From assembly GCA_020137815.1 (NCBI GenBank), contig CM035361.1:5986340-6050339 (forward strand): a DNA stretch of 64,000 nt, written 5' to 3'. Below the pieces are notes generated by a model. The model searched no databases. It saw only the letters and a program-made list of their open reading frames with translations, and was not told the origin of the DNA. Shown piece by piece: positions 52,884-63,789 of the stretch. The first letter of the stretch is position 1. Every line of letters begins with the position of its first letter. The position numbers and the translations under genes are program-made. The stretch is from Hormiphora californensis. Lineage: Eukaryota > Ctenophora > Tentaculata > Cydippida > Pleurobrachiidae.

Positions 52884-53298
52884 TGATGTCTAGGTGGCTA
52901 ATTTTTTGTCACAAGCTAGTTTTAGGGATTTTGAACCCAAAACCACGTCCAAATCTGCTCGGAAAATCGAAGAAATTGTTTTATGGCCCTTCTCGGGAGG
53001 CTAATTTAGGCCTTTTTTTTAAAACCCCTCTCAAATTTTTGTTTTTGAGGGGCACAAATAATCCTTTGAAGGGATAAAACTACTTGACATAACAAATCGA
53101 ATGCAAAAAACCGCATCAAAAACTATTGAAAATTGAATGAGTTATTAACGTTTTAGTCGTTGTATCATATATGACTCTAAATGACCTCGAAAAAGAAATT
53201 TGAAGTTTCGACATGTAGTTTTTGCTGGGCCCACTGTGTCATATATGACTCTATCGTCCGTAAGGGAATTCTAGTAACAAATGTCATTTGTGCAAAAT
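52884..53298. repeat. 415-bp piggyBac tail segment between two LTRs
   Basis: TGATGTCTAGGTGGC ... TTTGTGCAAAA. It is the same sequence as 55,696-56,108, and as the tail of piggyBac-like copy 1 in inverse (9,790-10,060). It lies between the outer end of one LTR (52,883) and the outer start of the next (53,299). Confidence 0.85.
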
Positions 53299-53864
53299 GT
53301 TAAGATGAGTCTGTTCAAGATGCTGTGAGCAGGGGGATGCAATGTAGCTGGGTACTGAGTGCCGTTCGCTAGTACAATCCGCAAACCGACCAACGATGCC
53401 GGGGGGTCAAAGAGATACAGCGATATAAAAGGGGGTAATAAAATGAAATGCTAAATACAAAGTAAAAATAGAAACCACGTTCAAGTGTCTCAAACTACAG
53501 AGTCTATCTGATGCACAGTTGGGTATCGGTGCAGCGTCCCCGAGAATGATTCGTCACATCCTTTTATCCTCCATCCATCGTCTCTGCAGAACTCCGTGAC
53601 CTTCGTGTCTCCAATCTCGTGACCAACGGGGAGTAGTTTTAACATCGTCGTATCGCTGGTGCTAACTCCGATAAGCGGTTGTTCTGTCATTATGATGTCA
53701 ACTCTGCTAAGAGCATACTGCTTACTGGGCGCGACCTTTATGCTGAGATAAGAAACTTTTAACTATGGCTACTGTGTAGTGCTGGGAATGAAACCTGCTT
53801 TACATGAGAGCCTGTTTAGGATAAAACCTGTTTGTCTGTTCGAATGACAAACCATGTTACAACA
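53299..53864 (-). repeat. 3' LTR of copy B
   Basis: 566 bp, nearly identical to 52,315-52,883. To its right (inside the element) stands GATCCTTCTCTTTTAATTTG, whose minus strand is a purine-rich tract (AAAAGAGAAGGATC), the expected polypurine primer just before a 3' LTR. Confidence 0.85.
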
Positions 53865-54149
53865 GATCCTTCTCTTTTAATTTGAGCGCTTTTCTTCGTT
53901 CTTATTGGGCGAAGAAAAGTGCTCAACGTTTCATTCACGTCAAGCTGCTCTGAAACTAAACTGTTCAAAATGGTTGTGGCTGCTGCCACTGGTCTTCCTG
54001 GGCTACGTGCCCGACCAAAGCTGTCATCATAATAACCATGGCTGTATAATTTGCATCACTGTTAATTAATTTTTTAAATGTTCACAACTGCACAACTGTT
54101 TACTTTATTGCAGGTTTTCTGTTGCTAGTTTTTGGGTTTATTACCCGAT

Positions 54150-55670
54150 TCAAACTAAATAGTTGCTGAACATGTCAACCATAGTAAGAAGTGCTGTAAA
54201 ACCTCTGCTGTTCGGGGTTTTGGAATACTCCAAGTAATCAATAGCCAAACACTGACCGAACTCTGTATAAACGATCGGTTTCAATGGGGCACGTTTGAAA
54301 CTGTGGGGCTGCTTACTTTTTGCACAAGACACACATGCTTCACAATAAAGCTTAAAATGTTTTCTTTGTTTGTAGAAATAAAACTGCTTTTGGCAACTGT
54401 TTAGCGAAATTTCTGCTGATGGGTGCCCATTGTTGTCATGGAAACTGTAAAGTGCTCTCTCCACAAGTGTTTTGGGTAACACTGCGAGCCTTCTGTCATT
54501 TTCTCTGTTATCTGGATCAATCCAGATCTTGTAAAGGATACCATCCTCTACAAACAAGCTGTTTAGATTCTGCCAATAATGAACTAACTCACTGGAGTGC
54601 TTCCTGCTGGACATTGAATCCGGATGTTGACCACTTTCAATCCAGTTAATGACTGTGATCAAAGTCCTATCATGTTGGTATTCATCAGCTATCTCTTTCA
54701 GGTTGATAGCTTTTTTGAGATCCTGTTGACTTGTTCTGAGCACATGGCTGATTCTGCTAATTGTGCTATCGGTGCTGTTATCTGTTTGTGTCTTCACACT
54801 TTTTGTCTTCTTTTCCGGGTGCCTGCTTAGGTAGTCTGCCATTTGAATATCAGCTGACTCGCCTGAAGTATGCTTCACAGTGAATCTGTACTGTTCTAGC
54901 TCTGCTAACTTTCTATGAATAAAGCTGCCCTCGTTCTTGAAAATAGTTTTCAATGAAAGAAGAGCCTTGCAGTCTGTTAGTACTGTAAAGTTACGGGCGC
55001 CTGCTAAATAAACGCGGTAGTGCTTCAAGGCATGACACAAGCCTAAAAACTCTAACCTAGTTGCTCCCATCTTCTGCTGGTGTGCGGGAACTGCTTTGGA
55101 CCAAAATGAAATAGTTCTGCGAGTACCACCTATCTGTTGAGTGAGAGTTGCACCGTGTCCGATCTTGCTAGAGTCAATAGTTAACTCGTAAGAATCGTGC
55201 GGATCGTCATACTGCGGGATTGCAAGGACGGGTGCTGAGCAAAGTTTCTCTTTTAGTTGCTCAAATGCTGTTTGGGCACGACTGTCCCATTCAAACTTTT
55301 TTCCCTTTCGGAGCAAGCTGTAAAGCGGACCTGCTATTCTGCTGAAGTGCTTGATGTAGTTCCTGTTGTAGTTAAGAGATCCTAGGAACTTCTGTAACTG
55401 TTTCACTGTTTTTGGAGGTTCTAGCTGCGAAATTGCATCTGCTCGAGTAGGGTCAACTTTAATTCCCTCTCTGCTGATAAGGTGGCCAAGAAATTTGACC
55501 TGTTTTCGAAACAATTGTGTTTTTGTTGGGCTGACTTTGATGTTTGCCCAAGATAATCTTTCCAATACGAATTGCAACTTCTCAATATGATCTTCCTCAC
55601 TGTTACTGCCGACTAGGATGTCGTCAAGGAAACAGATCAATGCTTGGAAAGGAACTTTCGAAAATAACAT
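54150..55670 (-). pseudogene. pol frame of copy B: RT end, RNase H, integrase start
   Basis: An uninterrupted 506-codon frame. RT motif C is FLDD (14-17) in place of the usual YxDD, then VKFLGHLIS and FLGSLNYNRNYI of the thumb/connection. RNase H shows D166 (LTIDSS), E207, D233 (LTDCKAL) and D279 (MADYLSRHP), the full catalytic set. The integrase zinc domain has H411, H416, C446 and C449 (CVSC), followed by the first core Asp, D478 (AIDYLEYS). The frame stops near the deletion point at 54,150, so the rest of the core is absent. The start is a junction at 55,670, not a native start. This is the best preserved pol sequence in the window. Confidence 0.88.
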
Positions 55671-55695
55671 TCGAATGACAAACCATGTTACAACA

Positions 55696-58193
55696 TGATG
55701 TCTAGGTGGCTAATTTTTTGTCACAAGCTAGTTTTAGGGATTTTGAACCCAAAACCACGTCCAAATCTGCTCGGAAAATCGAAGAAATTGTTTTATGGCC
55801 CTTCTCGGGAGGCTAATTTAGGCCTTTTTTTTAAAACCCCTCTCAAATTTTTGTTTTTGAGGGGCACAAATAATCCTTTGAAGGGATAAAACTACTTGAC
55901 ATAACAAATCGAATGCAAAAAACCGCATCAAAAACTATTGAAAATTGAATGAGTTATTAACGTTTTAGTCGTTGTATCATATATGACTCTAAATGACCTC
56001 GAAAAAGAAATTTGAAGTTTCGACATGTAGTTTTTGCTGGGCCCACTGTGTCATATATGACTCTATCGTCCGTAAGGGAATTCTAGTAACAAATGTCATT
56101 TGTGCAAAAGTATGGGTCCAATAGTCAAATTTTATGCTTTGAGGTAGTCTATAGCTATAATTTCTACAATCTTCAACGGTTTTTACTAGAAAAATACCCC
56201 AAATTCTACATTTTGTATCATATATGACTCTATGATCGTCCCAATTGGTAAATTCTCCAGAAACATCCATAACTCGGGCTAGAAAAGGAGCTAAGAGTCA
56301 AATCAGGGCACTAAACTGTGTAGAATCATCGCATTAGTGGGGGTAGAGCAGATATTTAGGTCGCTATCTTGCCCCCTAATTGAGATAATTGGATAATTAG
56401 CAAATTATCTGTCCCGCGCATGCTAATAAATGAAACTTTGCTTTGGGAAGGAGTTATGAGGCAAATGGGGGCACTGAAATGTGTAGAATCATCACATTAG
56501 TGGGGTTAGAGCACATATTTAGGTCTCTATCTGGACCCCTAATTGAGATAATTGGATAATTAGCTAATTAGTTGCCCTCCAGCGCTAAAAAATTAAATTT
56601 GGCGGAGTATACAAGACAAATGGGGGCACTAAAATGTGTAAAATCGTCGCCTTAGTAGAGGCAGAGCACATAGCTGAGTTTCTATTCCCGCTCCTAATTG
56701 AGATAATTGGATAATTAGCTAATTGACGGTTGCATAATGCCCCCTTTTCACCATAAACCGTGGTTTCTGGCTAATCCTGAGCTCTTTTGTTCAATCTAAG
56801 GCCCTTCTAGCATCCCTTTACCCATTTGTATCACCTTTGACTCGTTTTACACACTAATATAGCACTCTATACAACCCTAGACACCGCCTTCAGCTCTTTA
56901 GAACCCTCTTGCTTAATCCTTAACCTCTCATAATTTCGAGATCCATACACCTTCCTAACCGATTGTTTTTTTGGGATATCCTATTGCTCCTACAAGACGT
57001 TCAACCCCTAATGTACTACAGTTTCCCATTTTATTATTGGACACACAGTTTAGATTCCCCCTACATTATTTCTCCTCATCACTCTCACAATCTCATTTGC
57101 CACTAAGGAAACTTCTCATAAACTCCATCGGAAATAAAGATGATCTGTAGAAGGCGTTTAGTATGGTGTATGAGAGGTCTAGCTAGGAGTAGGATGAAGC
57201 AAGGGGGTTGTACAGAGCTGAAGTTGGCGTCTAGGGTTGTATCTAGAGTGCTATATTATTGTGTAAAACGAGTCAAAGGTGATACAAATGGGGTAAAGGG
57301 ATGCCAAAAGATCCTTAGATTGAACAAAAGAGCTCAGGATTAGCCAGAAACCACGGTATATGGTGAAAAGGGGCATCATGCAACCGTCAATTAGCTAATT
57401 ATCCAATTATCTCAATTAGGATCTGGAATAGAAACTCAGCTATGTGCTCTGCCCCCACTAAGGCGACGATTTTACACATTTTAGTGCCCCCATTTGTCTT
57501 GTATACTCCGCCAAATTTAATTTTTTAGTGCTGGAGGGCAACTAATTAGCTAATTATCCAATTATCTCAATTAGGGGTCCAGATAGAGACCTAAATATGT
57601 GCTCTAACCCCACTAATGTGATGATTCTACACATTTTAGTGCCCCCATTTGCCTCATAACTCCTTCCCAAAGCAAAGTTTCATTTATTAGCATGCGCGGG
57701 ACAGATAATTGGCTAATTATCCAATTATCTCAATTAGGGGGCAAGATAGCGACCTAAATATGTGCTCTACCCCCACTAATGCGATGATTCTACACAGTTT
57801 AGTGCACTGATTTGACTCTTAGCTCCTTTTCTAGCCCGAGTTATGGATGTTTTTGGAGAATTTACCAAAAATTGGGACGATAGAGTCATATATGATACAA
57901 AATGTAGAATTTGGGGTATTTTTCTAGTAAAAACCGTTCAAGATTGTAGAAATTATAGCTATAGACTGCCTCAAAGCATAAAATTTGACTATTGGACCCA
58001 TACTTTTGCACAAATGACATTTGTTACTAGAATTCCCTTACGGACGATAGAGTCATATATGACACAGTGGGCCCAGCAAAAACTACATGTCGAAACTTCA
58101 AATTTCTTTTTCGAGGTAGTTTGTGGTAATAATATCTACTTATAAACGAAAAATTAGAAAAATCTATCGAGCCAATCCTTCTCGACCTTAAAG
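55696..58193. repeat. clean right part of piggyBac-like copy 2
   Basis: Tail (55,696-56,108), left arm (to about 56,990), centre, and right arm (57,130-58,193) of the foldback. Arms carry ATTAGCTAATTATCCAATTA and TAGTGCCCCCATTTG words as in copy 1. Frames such as 57,843-58,145 (+) and 55,989-56,270 (-) are mirror images of each other caused by the palindrome. Confidence 0.8.
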
Positions 58194-58290
58194 GGCTAAA
58201 GGCCTCTACTATACCACTAGTTCTATATGTTACTATACCTCTACAATAGTAAGTATGTGTAGTGTTTAGGTTCAAATATATTCTCAGTTA

Positions 58291-59239
58291 TATATAGTAG
58301 GGTCGGTTGTGGGAAGTTGGGTCTGGAATTTTAAATTTGACTTGCTGATATGATTAGGGACTCTATAAAAAGTCCAAAGTACCATCCCACAGGTCTCTAC
58401 CACCCCCGGTTCACTAATTAGCCGTAATTATGTGATTTATAACGTTATCGCCAATTAGCACTAATAATACCAGTTCCTGGTCACTTAGAGCTTAGATTTT
58501 GATACCAGCTGATAGAGGATAACTAGATTAGTGGGCATTCAAAATTTTAGGTCGATCGGAGTTATGGTCAAGGAGTTATAACCGTTTTTCCGTTTGGCTG
58601 GCGGTTGGCTGGCACCACGTGGGATTACGGGTTTAGGTCGTCGTGGGAGGTCGTCATTGGTCGCGTTCGATCGGGCTCGATGAGGTGATCAAAACCTAGT
58701 GGGGCCAGACCTTGGCCCCACCCCGTTCTTGGGTTGTTGGGCTTTTTCGGTTTCCCGCCAAAATATTTTCCCGCCAAAACCGAAAAAGCCTAATAACCCA
58801 AGAACGGGGTGGGGCCAAGGTCTGGCCCCACTAGATTTTGATCACTTCATCGAGCCCGATCGAACGCGACCAATGACGACCTCCCACGACGACCTAAACC
58901 CGTAATCCCACGTGGTGCCAGCCAACCGCCAGCCAAACGGAAAAACGGTTATAACTCCTTGACCATAACTCCGATCGACCTAAAATTTTGAATGCCCACT
59001 AATCTAGTTATCCTCTATCAGCTGGTATCAAAATCTAAGCTCTAAGTGACCAGGAACTGGTATTATTAGTGCTAATTGGCGATAACGTTATAAATCACAT
59101 AATTACGGCTAATTAGTGAACCGGGGGTGGTAGAGACCTGTGGGATGGTACTTTGGACTTTTTATAGAGTCCCTAATCATATCAGCAAGTCAAATTTAAA
59201 ATTCCAGACCCAACTTCCCACAACCGACCCTACTATATA
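58291..59239. mobile_element. near-perfect 0.95-kb palindrome (foldback element)
   Basis: TATATAGTAGGGTCGGTTG at the left and CAACCGACCCTACTATATA at the right. The two arms of about 460 bp pair with only a handful of mismatches (three seen near the centre), around a short loop with CCCGCCAAAATATTTTCCCG. No coding capacity. Such near-identical arms indicate a very young fold-back element or a recent arm-copying event. Confidence 0.9.
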
Positions 59240-59276
59240 CTAGCTGTGCAAGAAGCCAATGTATAAACGGTTTTAC

Positions 59277-59345
59277 CATTTGGTCCGGCAGCTGAAGATC
59301 TTTCCTTTGTAGGGATATCGTTCCGCCACAGTCGCTCTTCCTTCC
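59277..59345 (-). CDS. possible small exon
   Basis: A pyrimidine-rich acceptor (TTTTTTCTCTCCCAG) on the minus strand is followed by 69 open bases and AATG-GTAAAA as a possible donor. One frame reads SDCGGTISLQRKDLQLPDQ, which could be the start of a CUB-like domain, but the stretch is too short to tell. No linked exon was found. Confidence 0.2.
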
Positions 59346-60060
59346 CTGGGAGAGAAAAAACAATATGAGAGGGAGAAAGAGAAATAGAAAAGTAGCAATA
59401 TGGATCATGGTGAACTGTCTGGCGCCGCTGCAACCCCGATCTATGCATGTATTATAGTTAAACATTGCTCATATTCTATATTTATTTTGTTCATGTGGAT
59501 ATTGGGCGACCCCCCCTGCCACCCCCTCGGCCCCATTAAATTGTATTTTGCCAGAAAAAAGTTAAGAGCTCTATTTTTTTATTTTTTTTTTATGTCTTCA
59601 TCGTTCCTATATCTGTCACCCCCCACCACATCATGTGAACCCTGTCAGGCAATTGCTGACCCTATTTGCTTCAATCACGAAGGCAGGTCAGGCGGGCTAA
59701 GTCTGACAGCGTCTATATAACATACATGTGAGGTGGAGTTTGACAGATATCATCTCTGCAGCCATTTAATTGACCTCGGACTTCCGTATACTACGAGCAC
59801 CCAATCTCTGGTGCTCTATGCAGTTCTATGCCCAATCACTGACAGTAACGCTTGCAGTATGTAGTCAATTAAACTTCTTGGCGTAGCATATGACGACACC
59901 TTAGAGACTAGTTGAAAAGCAGGGTGTGGAAGCGGGGTCAAATGTTCATGAGCAAGCATGTATATGTTCGTGTGTGAGACGGGAGTGAACGCCGTGTGCT
60001 GATCGTGCAATTTGATAGTGTTCGTGAAAAATGGTTAAGCTCAAGGGTAAAGATATATAG
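59346..60060. other. no gene seen
   Basis: Contains a GTCAGGCAATTGCTGACC-type small repeat at 59,643-59,710, related to 15,114 and 16,255. A 106-codon frame at 59,400-59,720 (+) has no motif and ends in that repeat. Confidence 0.4.
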
Positions 60061-60063
60061 AAA

Positions 60064-60068
<5 letters not shown>

Positions 60069-60106
<38 letters not shown>

Positions 60107-60236
60107 AGATAGAGAGATAGATTAAGATATATATAGAGAAAGGGATAAATTCAATATACACCATGCATATAAAGAATAATCCCGGCTGGCTCCTATCGAC
60201 AGACTGTCCATAGCGAGAGAGAGAGTGTGAGAGAGA

Positions 60237-60312
<76 letters not shown>
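60069..60312. repeat. GA microsatellites
   Basis: (GA)n at about 60,069-60,098 and 60,236-60,312 (about 37 uninterrupted GA units), separated by mixed sequence. Confidence 0.95.
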
Positions 60313-60313
<1 letters not shown>

Positions 60314-60777
60314 CAGAAGGAGAGGACTACCGACCGGATCCACTTTTGCGGGAAAGGACTACCAATCACCAATACCCTCGGCCTAAGCTAAGACGCAAAC
60401 CCGCCCAGTCTGGATGGATACTGCAGCTGCTTCAGTGCAGCACAATAACCGACAGCCACCATCACCCCATAAGCCCCCCCCCCCCCGGAAATCCCCAGGC
60501 GCAAATGTGGGTTCGGTACTTCCTCTCTCCAGGGTAAATGGTGACCGGAAGAAAAGGCCGGGTAGGTGACGTGGATGAGTGGCTTGTGATGTACGCATTA
60601 AGCTGCGGTAAAGTGCTGGCTGAGTTGACTTGCGTGTTGTGCCAAACTTTGTGTAGATGGTCAGTACCACAGCCTGTGGCACTGTACCACAGGCTGTGGC
60701 ACTTTCCACCTTGCCTAAGGAACCCTAACCCTCACCCTAACTCTACCCCGGTGGATAAGTGAGAAAGAATGGGAGAG
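60313..60777. other. no gene seen
   Basis: Mixed sequence with a C-run (60,475-60,486) and a small perfect palindrome, CCACAGCCTGTGGCAC...TACCACAGGCTGTGG, at about 60,665-60,700. Frames of 70-100 codons on both strands lack motifs. Confidence 0.4.
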
Positions 60778-60873
60778 AAAGAGTAAGAGATAGAGAGAAA
60801 GAGAGAAAGAGAGAGAGAGAAGGAGAGATAGAGAGAGAGAGAGGAGAGATAGAGAGAGAGCTAGAGAGAGAGC

Positions 60874-60967
<94 letters not shown>
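60778..60967. repeat. GA microsatellite
   Basis: GAGAGAAAGAGA turning into a pure (GA)n run of about 45 units (60,875-60,967). Confidence 0.95.
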
Positions 60968-60970
<3 letters not shown>

Positions 60971-61108
60971 CTTAAGAGAAGAGTTTATAAGATCGGATGA
61001 GATGAGCGATAGAACAGGAAGAAGTAGGGATTACCAAGAAAATCTAACTACCTTAATAGAAATAGGGGTCTGGGCAAAACATTCGGATTCCGGAACCCAA
61101 TCTAATGA

Positions 61109-61208
61109 NNNNNNNNNNNNNNNNNNNNNNNNNNNNNNNNNNNNNNNNNNNNNNNNNNNNNNNNNNNNNNNNNNNNNNNNNNNNNNNNNNNNNNNNNNNN
61201 NNNNNNNN
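61109..61208. other. assembly gap of 100 N
   Basis: Exactly 100 N, the conventional size for a gap of unknown length. The sequence character changes completely across it. Confidence 0.99.
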
Positions 61209-62425
61209 CGCACGCAGTATAGCCGCTTATGGCGCCTCCCCACCCCAAAATCCCTTATAGACGCACATAACGCATTATAACTGACATAGCGCACCATAAA
61301 CGCTACATAGCCCATAGACGCATGATAAAGCTTTAAACGCAATCGCTTTTTTAGACGCCGCGTCTAAAAAAACTGTTTTTTAAAGCCTATAACTACTAGA
61401 CGAAAACGCTGCCATATTTGAGGCGCAGTTGGGCGAACTATAAACGCATTTTTGTCGCTAAAAAAGGAAGGGTATAGACGCATTAAACGCATTATAGACG
61501 CATGTGGCGAACGATAAGGCCCAATATAGACGCAATTAATAAAAAGGGGGGGAAGAGACTAAGGGAGGGAGGGAGGGAGGAGGAAAAAGGGGGAAAAAGG
61601 GGGAGGGATACGAAAAATGCAGAGACGATGGACACGATCTGAGACAGAGGGACAAGAAAAGGGGAGAATTAAGATGGGAGTGGGAAAGAGAGTGCGGAGA
61701 GGGGGAGTGTAACGCGTGTTTTTCCTTTTCCTTTTTTGGGCCTCTGTCCGTTCTTTTCCCCCACTCTGCAAGAAAAGACAGACCTGTCTTTTCTGTCTCA
61801 TTTTTTTTTTTCTTCTCACTCCGCCCCAAACACTATCTTTCCTCTTACCTCTTTTTTATCTTACTCGTCCCCTTTTGTCCCGTCTTATATCCCCGTTTCT
61901 GTCCTGTCCCCCCTCCCTCATCCCTCCCTCCTTTTTCCCCCTCCCTCCCTCCCCCTCTCTCCCCTCCTTTTTATTTTTCGTCATATTGCGTTTTTATCGA
62001 TTTCGCACCATGCGGCTATAATGCGCTAAAATGCGTCATACTGTTTCCTTTATATGCGAAAAAAATGCTTTTATAAAACCCCCAAACTGCCCTCAATATC
62101 GCACTGTAGCCTGGAGAAAACTCAAAAAGTGCTTTTTTAAAAAGCACGTTTTTTATAACCCGGCTTAAAAAAGCGTTTTGCGTCTATAATGCTTCTATCA
62201 TGCTCTATATGGGTCTAGTACACTAATGTAGCGTTTGGTGCTGCTATATCGTCTATAATGCGTCTATAGTGCGTCTATAAGGTGTTTTTGGGGGGGGGGT
62301 TTTTATTGCGCCTATAATCGGCTATACGCGTCGCGTCTAAAAAATGCGTTTTATTGCTGTTATAATGCTCTATATTGCGTCTATAGCTGCTTACGAAATT
62401 GCGTCTATATTGCGTGTGTCTAATG
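61209..62425. repeat. field of dispersed TAGACGCAT motifs around a purine/pyrimidine core
   Basis: Left part (61,209-61,545) is full of TATAGACGCAT / ACGCATTATA words, and the right part (61,985-62,425) of the inverse, ATGCGTCTATAATGC. Between them is a purine-rich strand (61,545-61,720) followed by a pyrimidine-rich one (61,720-61,980). The arrangement is one large, very degenerate inverted repeat made of a short motif. No gene is visible; it could be a diverged satellite. The left end is lost in the N gap. Confidence 0.7.
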
Positions 62426-62554
62426 GTCAAAATTGCTTTTAAAAGTTTTTAAAAGCTCAATCGGGTACTGGGTCTTAAAAGTGGGATCCCAAAAATTTCA
62501 AAATTCCAATTCCTTTTTTTTAAGTAACAAAAGTTCGAATCCCTACACCATTCC

Positions 62555-62700
62555 GCTTTTTTTTCCTTTCCTTTTCCTCCTCTCCCTCTTTCTCCCTCTC
62601 CCCCTCTCCCTTCCCTCTTTCCTCTTCTCTCCTCTCCCCTCTTTTTTCTTCCTCTCCCCCCTCTTCTCCTCTCTCTCTCTCTCACTCATCTCTCTCTCCA
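62555..62700. repeat. pyrimidine-rich low-complexity tract
   Basis: CTTTTCCTCCTCTCCCTCTTTC and CTCTCTCTCT. The frames here are composition effects. Confidence 0.85.
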
Positions 62701-62816
62701 CACTTTCACCAACTTTGAGTCTCTTTTCAACTGCAGAAGAGCACGGTTCCTAGAAATATATTGTTCGAGTATATCTTCAACTATAACGGCCGGGTTGATC
62801 TTATCAAACTAAATTT

Positions 62817-62916
62817 TCACATGAAGACCCCCTCCTCAAGTTCCTCCAGGCAGAATCTGAGTTCACAACACATAATCCGGTGTTCTGTGGTATTGTCCAG
62901 TGGATTGTATCGCATC
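62817..62916 (-). CDS. terminal exon of an unknown gene, paralog of 63,513-63,654
   Basis: A strong acceptor on the minus strand (CACACCCTTCTTTTCAG) opens a 100-base exon: one base to finish a codon, then 32 codons and TGA. The start aligns residue by residue with the exon at 63,513-63,654, which has the same entry phase: R, L-D, E, R-I and CCEL are shared (9 of the first 19 residues). The domain was not recognised. The opposite strand is open too (HEDPLLKFLQAESEF), but lacks a good acceptor. Upstream exons are probably beyond the smeared end of the window. Confidence 0.5.
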
Positions 62917-63245
62917 CTGAAAAGAAGGGTGTGAGAATAGGTTTGACCCCTAGCTAAAAAGCGTCACGTACACAACACAACCGCAATTTAAAAGTACGGG
63001 TGCTTCCCGGCGTGATGTAGAGAAACTTTTTGAGGAGGGGAAAGCGTGCGCGCCAAGAGTCTCCGTCGCACGTGGGAATCCCCGCGCACAACTCAACAAC
63101 CCTCGGGAGAGAGCACCGCGCGTTCCTGCAAGTCAGTTTTGGGAGGGAGCTGGTTGCGTGCATTGTAATTTCCTGCACAAGCAGCTGCAAGGGGGGAGGG
63201 AAAACAGTTTAGGGGAATGTGGAAGAACAAAATAAAAATGTTGCC

Positions 63246-63246
63246 T

Positions 63247-63278
<32 letters not shown>

Positions 63279-63410
63279 GAGAGAAAGAGAGGAGAGAAAG
63301 AGAGAAGGGGAAGGGGAAGAGAGAAGGAAGGAAGTGGAAAAGGGTTTTAGGGGGGAGGAGAGAGGGGGGAAAAAAGGGGAAAAGGGGGAGAAGAAAAAGG
63401 AAAAAAAATA
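63246..63410. repeat. GA-rich low-complexity tract
   Basis: GAGAGAGAGA, then GGGGAAGGGG and GGGGGAAAAAAGGGG words with some smear. No gene. Confidence 0.85.
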
Positions 63411-63512
63411 GATGAGTGTGTTTGTGTGTCAAGCAGATTGGTGTATGCCATAAAAAATATAATTCCCCACTCTTCAAGTTGTCTGATAATTTAGGTCTGA
63501 TAAAACATGTCA

Positions 63513-63654
63513 TTAGTCATCATCTCCACCACCACACCCCTCATCCACTTTATCCACCAAACTCTCTATCACTCCATCACGGGGATCAGTTGCCAACAAC
63601 TCACAGCATCTGATACGATATTCTGCCCTTCCATCAAGGAGGGAGGTCCGTTTT
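63513..63654 (-). CDS. terminal exon of an unknown gene, paralog of 62,817-62,916
   Basis: Minus-strand acceptor ATTTACCTCTAG, then a 142-base exon: one base plus 46 codons (KRTSLLDGRAEYRIRCCELL ...) and TAA. The tail is acidic and Gly-rich (DEGCGGGDDD). Phase and N-terminal residues match the exon at 62,817-62,916, which argues that both are real coding exons created by duplication. Either one gene has two alternative last exons or two tandem genes end here. Function unknown. Confidence 0.5.
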
Positions 63655-63789
63655 CTAGAGGTAAATATATCTTTATCATTGCGTGGGAAGATTTGGAAGC
63701 TATTCATGCAGCTGCTGCAGCAGAGCTCTCGATGGGGTCACGTTCTAGCTCGATTTCAGCTGGGCATCTTGAGGATCGAATAGGGTGAT

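Larger units (their letters stand above)
53299..55695 (-). mobile_element. LTR retrotransposon 2, copy B, internally deleted
   Basis: 3' LTR 53,299-53,864, 280 bases of 3' region, then directly the reverse transcriptase/RNase H/integrase frame up to 55,670, then only the last 24 bases of a 5' LTR (55,672-55,695). Missing compared with copy A: integrase C-terminus (a 1.6 kb jump at about 54,150), the front of the reverse transcriptase, protease, gag and most of the 5' LTR. Both outer junctions (GTGCAAAA-TGTTAAG and TTACAACA-TGATGTC) are the same as those of copy A. Confidence 0.75.
44962..58193. mobile_element. piggyBac-like foldback element, copy 2, with LTR insertions
   Basis: The left end is smeared but readable (TTAAAAACCCTTTTTGGGCG near 44,957, for TTAA-CCCTTTGACGGCG); the right end is clean (CGACCTTAAAGGG, then CTAA) near 58,175-58,193. 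The long end tail and palindromic arms match copy 1 at 7,848-10,121 in inverse order. The arms are 56,109-56,990 and 57,130-58,193, with the centre near 57,060. LTR elements and one MITE are inserted in the long-tail end, and a 415-bp part of that tail is present three times (about 45,010-45,772 with the MITE, 52,884-53,298, 55,696-56,108). Confidence 0.7.

Noticed and set aside
55989-58275. Proteins of 82-100 residues on both strands (MDVSGEF / MDVFGEF types)
   Set aside because: They are the same sequence on the two arms of the piggyBac-like palindrome; no transposase motif.
60238-60537. 99-codon Arg-Glu repeat frame
   Set aside because: Translation of a (GA)n microsatellite.
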